NCBI RefSeq assembly: GCF_011683955.1
Contig: NZ_JAAQPI010000010.1
Span: forward strand, 1-64,000
Reading direction: 5' to 3'
From: Pseudomaricurvus alkylphenolicus
Lineage (GTDB): Bacteria; Pseudomonadota; Gammaproteobacteria; Pseudomonadales; Cellvibrionaceae
Length of the DNA: 64,000 bases
Shown: positions 26,514 to 35,916 of the stretch, in pieces
Layout of the letters: each line of letters begins with the position of its first letter
Position numbering within the stretch: position 1 is the stretch's first letter
The notes under the pieces: model-generated
What the model was told of the DNA's origin: nothing
The model's database searches: none
The model's input: the letters and a program-made list of their open reading frames with translations, nothing else
Position numbers and translations under genes: made by a program

Positions 26514-27989
26514 ATGGCAATTGTTTCACTGTCTCGTATCCTGGCGTCCTGGGCTGAAAAGCAGCCAAACAATACCGCCATTGCACACGATGACGATTCC
26601 ATCAGTTGGGCCGAACTTGAAAAACGTACAAACCAATTGGCGCGTGCCTATATGAATCTGGGTGTCAAAGAGGGTGATCTGGTCACCATCGCCCTGCCCA
26701 ACGGTATCGAATTTGTCAGTGCGGTTTTTGCCACCTGGAAGCTGGGAGCGACACCGCAGCCGATTTCGTCAAAACTGCCCAAGATCGAGCGCGATGCCAT
26801 TATTGAACTGGCGAGTTCGTCTCTGGTCGTGGGGGTGGATACTGCAGATGTGGGTGAGAATTTTATCTCGGTGCCCGAGAACTATGCAGGCTATGAACAG
26901 CAATCCGCTGAGCCCCTTGAGGAGCGAACTGCCGAAAAAATCAAAGCGATGACCTCAGGTGGCAGTACCGGTCGTCCCAAGCTGATTGTTGCACCTACCC
27001 CCGCCGTATGGGATGACGAGGCGAGCGCGTTTATGATACCGCATCAGTCGCGCGTACTGGTACCCGGTCCGCTCTATCACAACGGCCCCTTTCTCTGGAC
27101 GCTGGCTTCCCTGTGCCAGGGTAACCGGGTTGTCATCGTGACCCGCTTCGATGCCGAGCAAACACTGCAACTGATCGAGGAGCATCAGGTCGAGCACATG
27201 TATGCCGTGCCTACCATGATGCAGCGGATCTGGAACCTGGCTGAGGACAGTCGCAGCCGCTACGATCTCTCCTCGCTGAAGTCACTGTTGCATACCGCCG
27301 CTCCCTGTCCGGTCTGGTTGAAGGAAGCCTTTATCGGTTGGTTGGGGGCCAGTGTTATCTGGGAGCTGTACGGTGGTACCGAAGGTCAGGGCGCTACTCT
27401 AATTAACGGTGAAGAATGGCTTGAGCACAAAGGCTCTGTTGGCAAGCCTATGGATGGTGTCTGCAGCATGAAAATCCTGGCCGAAAACGGGCAGGAGCTG
27501 CCGCCCGGAGAAATCGGTGAGATTTACATTAAGTCCACGGTGGATGGCAATGCCACCTATGAATATATAGGCGCCGAGTCCAACGTTATCGACGACGGCT
27601 GGGACAGCCTGGGTGATATGGGTTACATGGATGACGACGGTTATCTTTATCTCGCCGATCGCCGCACTGACCTGATTATCTGCGGCGGTGCCAATATTTA
27701 CCCGGCCGAAGTGGAGGCGGCTGTTGAGGCGCTCAGCGGTGTGCGTTCCTGTGCGGTGATTGGCTTGCCCCATGAAGATCTGGGCAATCAGGTGCATGCT
27801 ATTGTTGACGCCCCAGCCGGAAATATCAGCGAAGAGACATTGTTGGCGTTTCTGCAAAACCAGCTGGTGCGCTACAAGTTACCGAGGTCGGTTGAATTTG
27901 TAACCGTCCCTTTACGGGATGATGCGGGCAAGGTTCGGCGAAAAGCGCTGCGGGAAGCGCGTTTGCAACGCAGCACGGTCAGTGCATAG
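26514..27989 (+). CDS. Acyl-CoA ligase, ANL superfamily (locus 2)
   Basis: 491 residues, a full-length paralogue of the locus 1 ligase. The same unusual loop TSGGSTGRPK, YGGTEGQG at A5 (with the canonical Thr where locus 1 has Ala), GDMGYMDDDGYLYLADRRTD and GKVRRK are present. The start at 26514 matches the paralogue. It is directly coupled to the TonB receptor gene, which suggests that the imported compound, or its hydrolysis product, is CoA-activated. Confidence 0.93.
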   Translation: MAIVSLSRILASWAEKQPNNTAIAHDDDSISWAELEKRTNQLARAYMNLGVKEGDLVTIALPNGIEFVSAVFATWKLGATPQPISSKLPKIERDAIIELASSSLVVGVDTADVGENFISVPENYAGYEQQSAEPLEERTAEKIKAMTSGGSTGRPKLIVAPTPAVWDDEASAFMIPHQSRVLVPGPLYHNGPFLWTLASLCQGNRVVIVTRFDAEQTLQLIEEHQVEHMYAVPTMMQRIWNLAEDSRSRYDLSSLKSLLHTAAPCPVWLKEAFIGWLGASVIWELYGGTEGQGATLINGEEWLEHKGSVGKPMDGVCSMKILAENGQELPPGEIGEIYIKSTVDGNATYEYIGAESNVIDDGWDSLGDMGYMDDDGYLYLADRRTDLIICGGANIYPAEVEAAVEALSGVRSCAVIGLPHEDLGNQVHAIVDAPAGNISEETLLAFLQNQLVRYKLPRSVEFVTVPLRDDAGKVRRKALREARLQRSTVSA

Positions 27990-28031
27990 GACCAACCCGG
28001 TCTGACGACATTTATTCTATCAGGAAAAAAT

Positions 28032-28919
28032 ATGCTTGAAGCAAACGGTGAATCATCCCTGTTCAAGGACGAGCAGCAAAAGTCGGCCTTTATATCAGCC
28101 TATGACCGCATTATGACAGAGTGCTGGCCAGTGCCTTTTGAGGAGCGGGAGATAGCAACACGATTCGGAACGACCCATGTTATCTCCAGCGGTCCGGCCA
28201 ATGGCAAACCGTTGGTATTATTGCCCGGCGGTGGCGGCTGCTCACCCATGTGGCACAGCATCATTGCTCCATTGGTCGAGGCTGGTTACCGCTGTTATTG
28301 CCTGGATCGGGTCGGCGATGTAGGCAAAAGTACTTTTAGCGCAATACCCGATGATAGTCAGACTTTGGCAGACTGGTTGCTTGATTGTATGGATGTACTG
28401 CAGCTGGAAAAGCCGCCAATGATCGGGCTGTCATACGGTGGTTTTATGAATATCAATTTTGCTCGAATTCACCCTGAGCGGATCAGTTTGATTATTATGC
28501 TGACCCCCGGTGGTATTTTTGCCAGGCTGCGCCGGTGGTGGGTACTGCGCATGACCCTGAGCATCCTGTCGGGATTCCCTCCCTTAATCAGAAACGCCTA
28601 CTCCTATATCGCCGGTGGTCGCAAACCAGATCGGGACTTCTTCGAACTGGCGCGTTTGTCGTGGGTGATGTGGAAGGGCCCGGAGTTTATGCCGCCGGTT
28701 TACAGTGATGCTGAACTGCGCGCAGTCACTCATCCGTCTCTGCTGCTGGTCGGTGACAAGGAAGTTATCTACAACCCGCACAAGGTCTTGCAAAGGGCCA
28801 AAGACACCATGCCGGATGTCGAAGTCGAACTGATCCCCAATGGCGGCCATACCTTGTCACTGGATGAGCCGCAAGCGGTCAGCCGGCGAATCATCAAGTT
28901 TCTGGCGGACAGGGACTAG
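28032..28919 (+). CDS. Alpha/beta hydrolase (locus 2)
   Basis: 295 residues. Oxyanion region LLPGGGGCSP (63-72), nucleophile Ser134 in GLSYGG, an Asp in LLVGDKEV and the catalytic His in NGGHTLS near the C-terminus. No signal peptide. It is third in the receptor-ligase-hydrolase run of locus 2. A decayed copy of this same gene, with its first 20 codons joined to codons near the end, is at 37734. Confidence 0.9.
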   Translation: MLEANGESSLFKDEQQKSAFISAYDRIMTECWPVPFEEREIATRFGTTHVISSGPANGKPLVLLPGGGGCSPMWHSIIAPLVEAGYRCYCLDRVGDVGKSTFSAIPDDSQTLADWLLDCMDVLQLEKPPMIGLSYGGFMNINFARIHPERISLIIMLTPGGIFARLRRWWVLRMTLSILSGFPPLIRNAYSYIAGGRKPDRDFFELARLSWVMWKGPEFMPPVYSDAELRAVTHPSLLLVGDKEVIYNPHKVLQRAKDTMPDVEVELIPNGGHTLSLDEPQAVSRRIIKFLADRD

Positions 28920-28946
28920 CGTTCTGAGTCTGTCATTTAATGTCAA

Positions 28947-28973
28947 TTTTTACTGCTTCGGGACGTCATTGTC
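28947..28973 (+). promoter_or_regulatory. GTCATTGT element, copy C
   Basis: TTTTT-A-CTGC, then TTCGGGAC and GTCATTGTC; 27 bases, the same length as copy A at 16043. It lies 87 bases before the SDR start at 29060, with no AraC gene adjacent. This links the SDR/acyl-CoA dehydrogenase operon to the thiolase operons in one putative regulon. Confidence 0.45.
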
Positions 28974-29059
28974 GCGCGTCAGACTGAGTGTGAGAATGTA
29001 AAGCTGTTGCCCTTTGCCAATGGGCCAGGTGATCGAGTCAACCAGAGAAGAGAACTTAT

Positions 29060-29818
29060 ATGAATATTCAAGATAAAGTTATTGTCATTACCGGTGGCGG
29101 CCGCGGTATCGGTCGTTCCATCGCTGTTCACCTGGCGGAAAAAGGTGCAAAACTGGCGGTCCTGGACCTGGATGACACTGCCATGGCAGACACCCTGGCG
29201 TTGATCAAAGAAGCCGGTTCTGAAGGTCGCGCCTACAATTGTAACGTGGCCGATGAAGAGATCGTTGAAAATACCTTTAACCAGATCGTCAGAGACTTTG
29301 GTGCCATTCACGGACTGATTAACAACGCCGGTATTCTGCGTGATGCACTGCTGATCAAAGTCAAAGATGGCAAGGTCATTAAAAAGATGTCTGGTGACCA
29401 CTACAGCCTGGTGGTTGATGTGCACATGAAAGGTGCTTTTCTGTGCGCCCGTGAAGCCGCTGCCCACATGGTTGAGCAAGGTGTTGAAGACGGCTGCATT
29501 ATCAGCATGTCTTCAATTGCTCATCGGGGTAATTTCGGCCAGTCGAACTATTCAGCGGCCAAGGCCGGGATTATCGCCCAGACCCGTGTATGGACTAAGG
29601 AGCTCGGCCGCTATGGCATCCGGGCCATGGCGATTGCTCCGGGCACCATTGACACGGAAATGCTGCGCAGCATGCCGGCAGAGATTCTGGAGCAGTCGGC
29701 CAGACAGATTCCTGTTCAGCGCATCGGGGACGTCAGCAATATTGCCCAAACTGTGGTTCATATTTTCGAGAACGATTACCTGAGCGGTGATGTTATTGAA
29801 GTCAGTGGCGGTCTTTGA
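29060..29818 (+). CDS. Short-chain dehydrogenase/reductase
   Basis: 252 residues, classical SDR. Cofactor loop TGGGRGIGRS (11-20), NNAG (88-91), catalytic Ser151/152, Tyr164 and Lys168 (SNYSAAKAG), and terminal EVSGGL. Asp36/Asp38 after the second strand favours NAD(H). It probably oxidises a 3-hydroxyacyl-CoA or ring alcohol, given the two acyl-CoA dehydrogenases that follow at 19 and 54 bases. First gene of a three-gene operon. Confidence 0.93.
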   Translation: MNIQDKVIVITGGGRGIGRSIAVHLAEKGAKLAVLDLDDTAMADTLALIKEAGSEGRAYNCNVADEEIVENTFNQIVRDFGAIHGLINNAGILRDALLIKVKDGKVIKKMSGDHYSLVVDVHMKGAFLCAREAAAHMVEQGVEDGCIISMSSIAHRGNFGQSNYSAAKAGIIAQTRVWTKELGRYGIRAMAIAPGTIDTEMLRSMPAEILEQSARQIPVQRIGDVSNIAQTVVHIFENDYLSGDVIEVSGGL

Positions 29819-29836
29819 GATTAACGGGGTCTAGAC

Positions 29837-30958
29837 ATGAATTTTGAATTTTCCGATGAACAAAATATGCTGCGTGAACAGGCGCGGGCTTACTTGGCCG
29901 AACACTGCTCCACCGAAGTGGTACGCAAGGTTCTCGAAAGTGATCTCAGCTTTGACACCAAACTATGGCAGGGCACCGTTGAGATGGGCTGGACCTCAGC
30001 CGCCACCCCTGAGGAATACAGTGGTCTGGGCTTGAGCGAGATGGAATTGTGTGTCATCGCTGAAGAGCTGGGTCGCAGCCTTGCGCCCATACCTTTTGGT
30101 TCCAGTATCTACCTGGCGGCGCAGGCAGTGTTGTTGGCAGGGTCCGAAGCACAGAAACAGCAGTGGTTGCCCAGACTTTCCCACGGCGAGACCATTGGCA
30201 CGCTGGCCTTGTCGGAAGGCGCCGGCAGCCCGTCCTATGATTTGTTGCAGGCTCAGGTGCGGAACGGCAAGCTGACGGCGAAAAAAACGCCAGTTATCGA
30301 CGGTATGATTGCAGACATGGCGATCGTGGTCGCTAGAGGGGATTCCGGTAAACCCGGGTTGTACCTTGCAGATTTATCCGCCGCAGGCGTAGAGCGAAAG
30401 CTCCTGAGCAGCATTGACGAAAGTCGCCCGCAGGCCGAGATTATCTTTACAGACACAGCGGTTGAACTGCTCGGTGAAGGCCAGGCGTTAATCGAGCAGT
30501 TATTGGACCGCGCGGCGATTCTGTTTGCCTTTGAACAATTGGGCGGTGCGCAACGGGCGCTGGAGATGGCGGTGCAATACGCCAGCGAGCGCTTCGCCTT
30601 CGGTCGGCAGATCGGCTCCTTCCAGGCGATCAAGCACAAATTGGCTGACATGTTCGCCACTTTGGAAATGTGCAAGGCCAACTGCTACTACGCCGCCTGG
30701 GCATTGACGACGAGCTCCGATGACCTGCCCCTGGCGGCGGCCACGGCAAGGGTCAGTGCCAGCCAGGCCTACTACCAGTGCTCGAAGGAAAACATTCAGG
30801 TGCACGGCGGCTCGGGTTTTACCTGGGAGCTGGACGCCCACCTTTACTATCGTCGCGCCAAGGTGCTGAGCCTGGTGATTGGTGGCGAACGTCGCTGGAA
30901 GGAGCGCGTCGTCAGCCAATTGGAAACTGCTGAGGCGGGTGCCCCGACGGCGGCCTGA
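29837..30958 (+). CDS. Acyl-CoA dehydrogenase-like subunit (FadE-type, small)
   Basis: 373 residues, acyl-CoA dehydrogenase fold: N-terminal helices (DEQNMLREQARAYL), short beta-domain, and C-terminal helical domain with RFAFGRQIGSFQAIKHKLAD and QVHGGSGFTWE. The C-terminal region reads LVIGGERRWKER where catalytic family members have Glu-Gly-Thr, so the usual base position is not conserved. Immediately followed by a second, larger acyl-CoA dehydrogenase. This resembles heteromeric alpha2-beta2 dehydrogenases of steroid catabolism, where one subunit lacks the base (family knowledge); the assignment here is inference. Confidence 0.9.
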   Translation: MNFEFSDEQNMLREQARAYLAEHCSTEVVRKVLESDLSFDTKLWQGTVEMGWTSAATPEEYSGLGLSEMELCVIAEELGRSLAPIPFGSSIYLAAQAVLLAGSEAQKQQWLPRLSHGETIGTLALSEGAGSPSYDLLQAQVRNGKLTAKKTPVIDGMIADMAIVVARGDSGKPGLYLADLSAAGVERKLLSSIDESRPQAEIIFTDTAVELLGEGQALIEQLLDRAAILFAFEQLGGAQRALEMAVQYASERFAFGRQIGSFQAIKHKLADMFATLEMCKANCYYAAWALTTSSDDLPLAAATARVSASQAYYQCSKENIQVHGGSGFTWELDAHLYYRRAKVLSLVIGGERRWKERVVSQLETAEAGAPTAA

Positions 30959-31011
30959 TCAACACGCATTGAGCACAAGCGAAACAGAATCGACAAGGTG
31001 GGATAACGACC

Positions 31012-32235
31012 ATGGATTTTAACGATACCAAAGAAGAAGCTCAATTCCGCCAGCAGGCGAAGCAGTGGCTGGAAGAAAATATCGTCCAATTCAAGCAGGA
31101 ATTTCCTTTTGAAGTGGGTGATAACGTAACGGATTCCCAAGCGGCCGAGCTGGCCAAAGCCTGGCAGAAGCGCAAGTTCGAAGGTGGCTGGGGCTGTCTG
31201 ACCTGGCCCAAAGCCTTTGGTGGGCGAGAGGTCTCCATTATGGAAGCCACGATATTTGCCCAGGAGGAGGCCAAGGTGATGCCCCTGGCCGGCATGTACA
31301 TTATTACCTCGGGCATGGCAGTACCGACCATCATGACCCACGGAACCGAAGAGCAGTGCAAGCAATTGCTGCCCTCAATCGCGAATGGAGAAAGACTCTG
31401 GTGTCAGCTGTTCAGCGAGCCGGCGGCCGGTTCGGATCTGGCCGGTATCAAGACGCGCGCGGTGAAAGACGGCGACGACTGGATCATCAACGGCCAAAAA
31501 GTCTGGACCACTTTGGCACACGTATCAGATTGGGCCATCCTGGTCGTGCGCACCGATCCGACGGTGGCCAAACACAAGGGCCTGACTTACTTTGTGATTG
31601 ACATGAAGAGTCCAGGTGTCGAAGTTCGTCCCATCAAACAGGCGTCCGGCGAATCGGAATTCAATGAGGTATTTCTAACGGACGTACGCATACCGGACAG
31701 CCAGCGCCTGGATGCCGTGGGTAATGGCTGGCGGGTGGCCATGACCACCTTGATGAACGAGCGCGTGGCCGTAGGCGGTGCTTTTTCCGACAACGTTGAA
31801 GAGATACTGGAAGTTGCTCGCACCACCCCCCTGGGGCAGGGTCGCGCCATTGACGACTGCGGCGTGCGCCAGAGTATTGCCGACTGGTATGTTAAAGCAG
31901 CCGGATTGAAAAACATCGGTTTGCGCCAGCTTTCCACCCTGTCCAAGGGCGGTGTACCTGGCCCGGAGGCTTCAGTGTCAAAACTGGTGCTTGGAATTGG
32001 TCGGCAAGACCTGGCCGCCATGTCCCTGGATATTCTCGATATGGCCGGAGTGCTTGCGGAAGACGACGCCATGGGCTGGGGTAGTCACGATTTCTTCCGC
32101 ACCATCGGAAACCGGCTGGAAGGCGGTACCGACGAGATTCTGCGCAATATCATCTCCGAGCGGGTGCTGGGCTTGCCCGCAGAAATTCGAGTGGATAAAG
32201 ACGTTCCCTTTAACCAGGTGCCAAGCGGGGCGTAA
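31012..32235 (+). CDS. Acyl-CoA dehydrogenase (FadE-type, large partner)
   Basis: 407 residues. Seen: WCQLFSEPAAGSDLAGIKT (FAD/substrate loop), VWTTLAHVSDW, and C-terminal EGGTDEILRNIISERVLGLP. Compared with the gene before it, this one keeps the EGGT region and the FAD motifs. It is probably the catalytic half of a heteromeric enzyme with the 29837 product. Last gene of the SDR operon; a repeat-rich region follows. Confidence 0.93.
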   Translation: MDFNDTKEEAQFRQQAKQWLEENIVQFKQEFPFEVGDNVTDSQAAELAKAWQKRKFEGGWGCLTWPKAFGGREVSIMEATIFAQEEAKVMPLAGMYIITSGMAVPTIMTHGTEEQCKQLLPSIANGERLWCQLFSEPAAGSDLAGIKTRAVKDGDDWIINGQKVWTTLAHVSDWAILVVRTDPTVAKHKGLTYFVIDMKSPGVEVRPIKQASGESEFNEVFLTDVRIPDSQRLDAVGNGWRVAMTTLMNERVAVGGAFSDNVEEILEVARTTPLGQGRAIDDCGVRQSIADWYVKAAGLKNIGLRQLSTLSKGGVPGPEASVSKLVLGIGRQDLAAMSLDILDMAGVLAEDDAMGWGSHDFFRTIGNRLEGGTDEILRNIISERVLGLPAEIRVDKDVPFNQVPSGA

Positions 32236-32256
32236 TTCGCGGTTATTTATTCAAGC

Positions 32257-32580
32257 TCCTTCGAGGAATTGGTGAGTTGTTTTGCTTCAGGTTTGGAGGC
32301 TAGTTCTCTTTCGTGCCGTTTCCGGAGGTAGATCTGAGCGCTCTTCGAGCGCATTCGCCCTCGGAGCGGGCTCCTACAGGATTGCCCAACCACCTGTAGC
32401 AGCGTGCTCTGAGCGCGACGGGTTTTCTCCATACAAAATTCAAAACTCAGAACGTAGGGCGGATTAGAAGCGCTTCGCGCTTCGTAATCCGCCGTTCCGC
32501 TTCCGGTTCTGGCACTCCGCTGACTTTCACCAAATTAAAGCGCTTTCCGGGAACATCAAACCCACGAATTCCTCGGAGGA
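32257..32580. repeat. REP-like mosaic flanked by imperfect inverted repeats
   Basis: The ends, TCCTTCGAGGAATTGGTG (32257-32274) and CACGAATTCCTCGGAGGA (32563-32580), are inverted repeats matching at about 16 of 18 positions. Between them are several unrelated palindromes: GAGCGC-x5-GAGCGC near 32337, a REP-like CGGAGCGGGCTCCTACAGG near 32362-32380, and the hairpin at 32458-32493. No coding frame. It has the layout of a MITE or a REP cluster occupying the gap between two operons, and may also end transcription from both sides. Confidence 0.45.
32458..32493. repeat. Palindromic REP-like hairpin
   Basis: GGCGGATTA (32458-32466) pairs with TAATCCGCC (32485-32493), and inside AAGCGC pairs with GCGCTT around a 3-base loop. 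The GGCGGATTA...TAATCCGCC type is a common dispersed bacterial intergenic palindrome (general knowledge). Confidence 0.6.
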
Positions 32581-32588
32581 ACCTCTAT

Positions 32589-33503
32589 TCAATGCCGCAA
32601 AATCCAGTCATAAAATATCTGAGTGTTCCTGCTCAGGGGCTTTAGACTGGATTTCACCAGATAGTGGCCTCTGTGGCTGTGCAGCACACAATTGAGGGGG
32701 CAAATCAGAGAACCGTTCTCCAGGTTGTCTCCGACCAGGTGCCGCCACCCCAGCGCGATTCCCTGGCCATCAATGGCCGCTTGCTGAAGCAGGGGATAAC
32801 TGTTGGATCGCATGCCTCGCATTTTCAGCGGCGATTCAACGCCCTTTGCTCTAAACCAGAAGGCCCAGTCAATGGCTTCCCAGCTCAATCCATGCCAGTG
32901 TTCTTCATCGAGATGTAACAGGGTGTGACTAAGCAAATCGGCCGGTTCGCTGAGCTGTGGGTGTGCTTCCAGATAGGCGGGGCTGCACACCGGAAAGAGC
33001 TCATCATCGAACAGATGAACCGACTCCACGCCCGCCTGCTGTGAATCATCGCCACAACAAAAGGCCAGATCGATAGCCTCTGCCTGAATATCCACATCGC
33101 GATCAACCGCCAGTACGCGAATATCGATATCGGGGTGTTGTTTTTGAAACTCGGTAAGTTTCGGTTGCAACCACAAAGTGGCAAAGGCAACGGTAGCGGC
33201 AACCGTAAGATGCCCAAGTTGACTGTTGCTGCGAATCTCAGAAACTTCAGCGACAATGTGTTGCAAACCCATGCCTACCGCCTGCAGCAGTTTGGACGCC
33301 GGAGCCGTGAGGGCCAGACTGCGGTGCCCGCGTTCGAACAACTCGATACACAGATCCTCTTCCAGCGCCCGGATCTGCCGGCTGATGGCGGTCTGGGTAA
33401 CGTGCAGTTCCTTGCCGGCCTCGGTAAAACTCAGGTGACGGGCGGCCGCCTCGAACGCGATCAGGGAGCTGAGAGGTGGCAGTTTCTGTTTCAGGTTCGG
33501 CAT
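32589..33503 (-). CDS. LysR-family regulator (GcvA-like)
   Basis: 304 residues. N-terminal winged HTH, LIAFEAAARHLSFTEAGKEL then HVTQTAISRQIRALE, is typical; the C-terminal periplasmic-binding-like effector domain fills the rest. The PPLSSLIAFEAAARH start is characteristic of the GcvA group. It is divergent from the oxidoreductase gene at 33730 and, by LysR habit, probably regulates it. The 226-base gap holds both promoters. Confidence 0.92.
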   Translation of the reverse strand: MPNLKQKLPPLSSLIAFEAAARHLSFTEAGKELHVTQTAISRQIRALEEDLCIELFERGHRSLALTAPASKLLQAVGMGLQHIVAEVSEIRSNSQLGHLTVAATVAFATLWLQPKLTEFQKQHPDIDIRVLAVDRDVDIQAEAIDLAFCCGDDSQQAGVESVHLFDDELFPVCSPAYLEAHPQLSEPADLLSHTLLHLDEEHWHGLSWEAIDWAFWFRAKGVESPLKMRGMRSNSYPLLQQAAIDGQGIALGWRHLVGDNLENGSLICPLNCVLHSHRGHYLVKSSLKPLSRNTQIFYDWILRH

Positions 33504-33729
33504 CGGTTGTCGACTCCAAGTGTCGAGCCCAAAGGTTCAATGGCTATTTTTGACCATACCAAAAGTTATGTCAAAGAGGGCGTTTTGGCAATTTTAAGCT
33601 CCAATGCGGTGTTTCGCATAACAATTTCTCATGCCAGCCCGAACAATAATGTCGTTTGAGGCGATCTGAGCAATCTTGTCAAAATGGAAGCATCTATACA
33701 GGACGCCAACCGACAAAAGTATCCGCCTT

Positions 33730-35769
33730 ATGAACAGCAAAGACCCTCTGCTTCAGCCTTTTCAGCTCAAAAATCTGACGCTGAAAAACCGCATCATGAT
33801 CACCTCTCACGAGCCGGCCTACCCTGAAAATGGCATGCCCAAAGACAAGTACCGGGCCTATACCGTAGAGCGCGCTAAGGCGGGTGTAGCCCTGACCATG
33901 ACGGCAGGTTCGGCATCTGTATCCCGTGACAGCCCACCGGTGTTTAATAATATTCTGGCTTGGCAGGACGAGGTGGTCGGTTGGATGAAACAAATTGCCG
34001 ACGAGTGTCATGACCATGGCGCCGCGGTGATGATCCAGTTGACCCATCTGGGGCGTCGCACCCGTTGGGATAAAGGCGACTGGTTGCCCGTCGTTTCCCC
34101 CAGCCATGAACGTGAAGCCTCCCACCGTGCCTTTCCCAAGAAAGCCGAGGACTGGGATATCGCCCGTATCATCGAAGACTATGCCGACGCCGCCGAGCGG
34201 ATGCAGGCAGCGGGCCTCGACGGCATTGAGTTACAGGCCTATGGTCACTTAATGGACCAGTTCTGGTCGCGTTTGACCAATTCCCTGGATGCGCCCTATG
34301 GCGGTGACTTAAAAAATCGTCTTCGCTTTACCTTTGACACACTCTCCGCGATCAGAAAACGCGTCGGTGACGACTTTATTGTCGGGGTTCGCTATACCGC
34401 CGATGAGGCTCTGGCTGGCGGTTTAAATGCCGATGACGGTGTCGAGATTTCCAAACTGTTAGAGCAATCGGGGATGGTCGATTTTCTCAATGTGGTGCGC
34501 GGCCATATTGATACGGATCCTGGCTTGACCGATTTGATTCCAGTACAGGGCATGCGCAACGCCCCGCATCTGGACTTTGCCGGGCGAGTTAAAGAGGCGA
34601 CCAGTTTGCCGGTGTTCCACGCCGCTAAAATTCCCGATGTCGCCACGGCTCGTTACGCCATTGATAGCGGTAAGCTGGATATGGTGGGCATGACCCGCGC
34701 GCATATGGCGGATCCGCACATTATTCGTAAGATTACCTCGGGGCAGGAGCATCGTATCCGTCCTTGTGTCGGCGCTAACTATTGCCTGGATCGCATCTAT
34801 CAAGGTGGAGAGGCCTATTGCCTGCACAACCCGGCCACTGGTCGTGAACTGTCCATTCCCCACGAGATTGCGAAAGCCGAGCAGAGCAAAAAAGTGGTGG
34901 TCATTGGTGCCGGCCCTGGTGGTCTAGAAGCGGCGCGGGTGGCGGCGGAACGCGGCCATGAGGTCACTGTATTTGAAGTCGCCGACAAACCGGGCGGACA
35001 GGTATTGTTGACCTCGCAATCGCAGCGTCGTCACGAAATGATTTCCATCACTGACTGGCGCTATGACGAGTGTGTGGAAATGGGGGTCAAGTTTCAGTTT
35101 AACCATTTTGCCGACGCAGATTCTGTCCGTGAGCAAAATCCGGATGTGGTGATTGTTGCCACTGGCGGTATGCCTCACACCGAAGTGTTGCAAGAGGGTA
35201 ACGAACTGGTGGTTTCTGCCTGGGACATTATCTCTGGGGATATCAAGCCCGGTAACAATGTGCTGGTGTTTGACGATGCCGGTGATCATCCCGGCCTGCA
35301 AGCCGCCGAAATTATTGCCGCAGCCGGTGGCAAGGTTGAGGTGATGACGCCCGACCGCACCTTCGCCCCAGAAGTGATGGCCATGAACCTGGTGCCCTAT
35401 ATGAGGAGCCTGCAAGTACTGGATACCACCTTTACGGTGGGTTGGCGCTTGCAGAGTGTCAGCCGCGCCAATGGGGGTTTGACTGCAACGGTTGGCAGTG
35501 ACTATGGTGACTACACTCGAGAGCGCAGCGTCGATCAAGTGATTGTCAATCACGGTACCCGACCGCTGGATGATGTCTATACCGAGTTAAGACCCTTCTC
35601 CACAAACCGGGGAGCGGTGGATTATGAAGTTATGGTGGCTGGCAAGCCCCAGGCTATTGAGGTGAATGCCGAGGGTGAGTTTCAGTTGTTCCGCATTGGT
35701 GATGCGGTCTCGGCCCGCAATACCCATGCGGCCATCTATGATGCGCTGCGGCTGGTCAAGGATATTTGA
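33730..35769 (+). CDS. FMN/Fe-S/FAD oxidoreductase (old yellow enzyme-type, dimethylamine dehydrogenase-like)
   Basis: 679 residues. An N-terminal FMN TIM barrel (1 to ~340), an Fe-S linker and a C-terminal FAD/NAD domain starting VVVIGAGPGGLEAARVAAERG (near 390). Family members demethylate methylated amines or reduce 2,4-dienoyl-CoA. The cluster linker reads CVGANYC...C: Cys346, Cys352 and Cys364 are kept but the second ligand is Ala349. Start: ATG 33730 gives a family-like N-terminus (LLQPFQLKNLTLKNRI); TTG 33676 would add 18 residues. No strong ribosome site is visible for either. Divergent LysR upstream, hydrolase downstream. Confidence 0.9.
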   Translation: MNSKDPLLQPFQLKNLTLKNRIMITSHEPAYPENGMPKDKYRAYTVERAKAGVALTMTAGSASVSRDSPPVFNNILAWQDEVVGWMKQIADECHDHGAAVMIQLTHLGRRTRWDKGDWLPVVSPSHEREASHRAFPKKAEDWDIARIIEDYADAAERMQAAGLDGIELQAYGHLMDQFWSRLTNSLDAPYGGDLKNRLRFTFDTLSAIRKRVGDDFIVGVRYTADEALAGGLNADDGVEISKLLEQSGMVDFLNVVRGHIDTDPGLTDLIPVQGMRNAPHLDFAGRVKEATSLPVFHAAKIPDVATARYAIDSGKLDMVGMTRAHMADPHIIRKITSGQEHRIRPCVGANYCLDRIYQGGEAYCLHNPATGRELSIPHEIAKAEQSKKVVVIGAGPGGLEAARVAAERGHEVTVFEVADKPGGQVLLTSQSQRRHEMISITDWRYDECVEMGVKFQFNHFADADSVREQNPDVVIVATGGMPHTEVLQEGNELVVSAWDIISGDIKPGNNVLVFDDAGDHPGLQAAEIIAAAGGKVEVMTPDRTFAPEVMAMNLVPYMRSLQVLDTTFTVGWRLQSVSRANGGLTATVGSDYGDYTRERSVDQVIVNHGTRPLDDVYTELRPFSTNRGAVDYEVMVAGKPQAIEVNAEGEFQLFRIGDAVSARNTHAAIYDALRLVKDI

Positions 35770-35916
35770 TCGAAACCGGCGAAAATAAAATCAGGGCTCA
35801 GGCACCATGAATAATAACGAAGTAAGTCTGGCGGGGTTGGTTTATACGGGCCTAACACCGCACAGTAGTTTTGCCCTGATTGTCATCAGTTAACAGGATA
35901 TGGAGAAGATAAAAAT

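Noticed and set aside
35807-35893. 28-codon small gene between oxidoreductase and hydrolase
   Set aside because: No Shine-Dalgarno sequence and no conserved or membrane-like feature strong enough to call.
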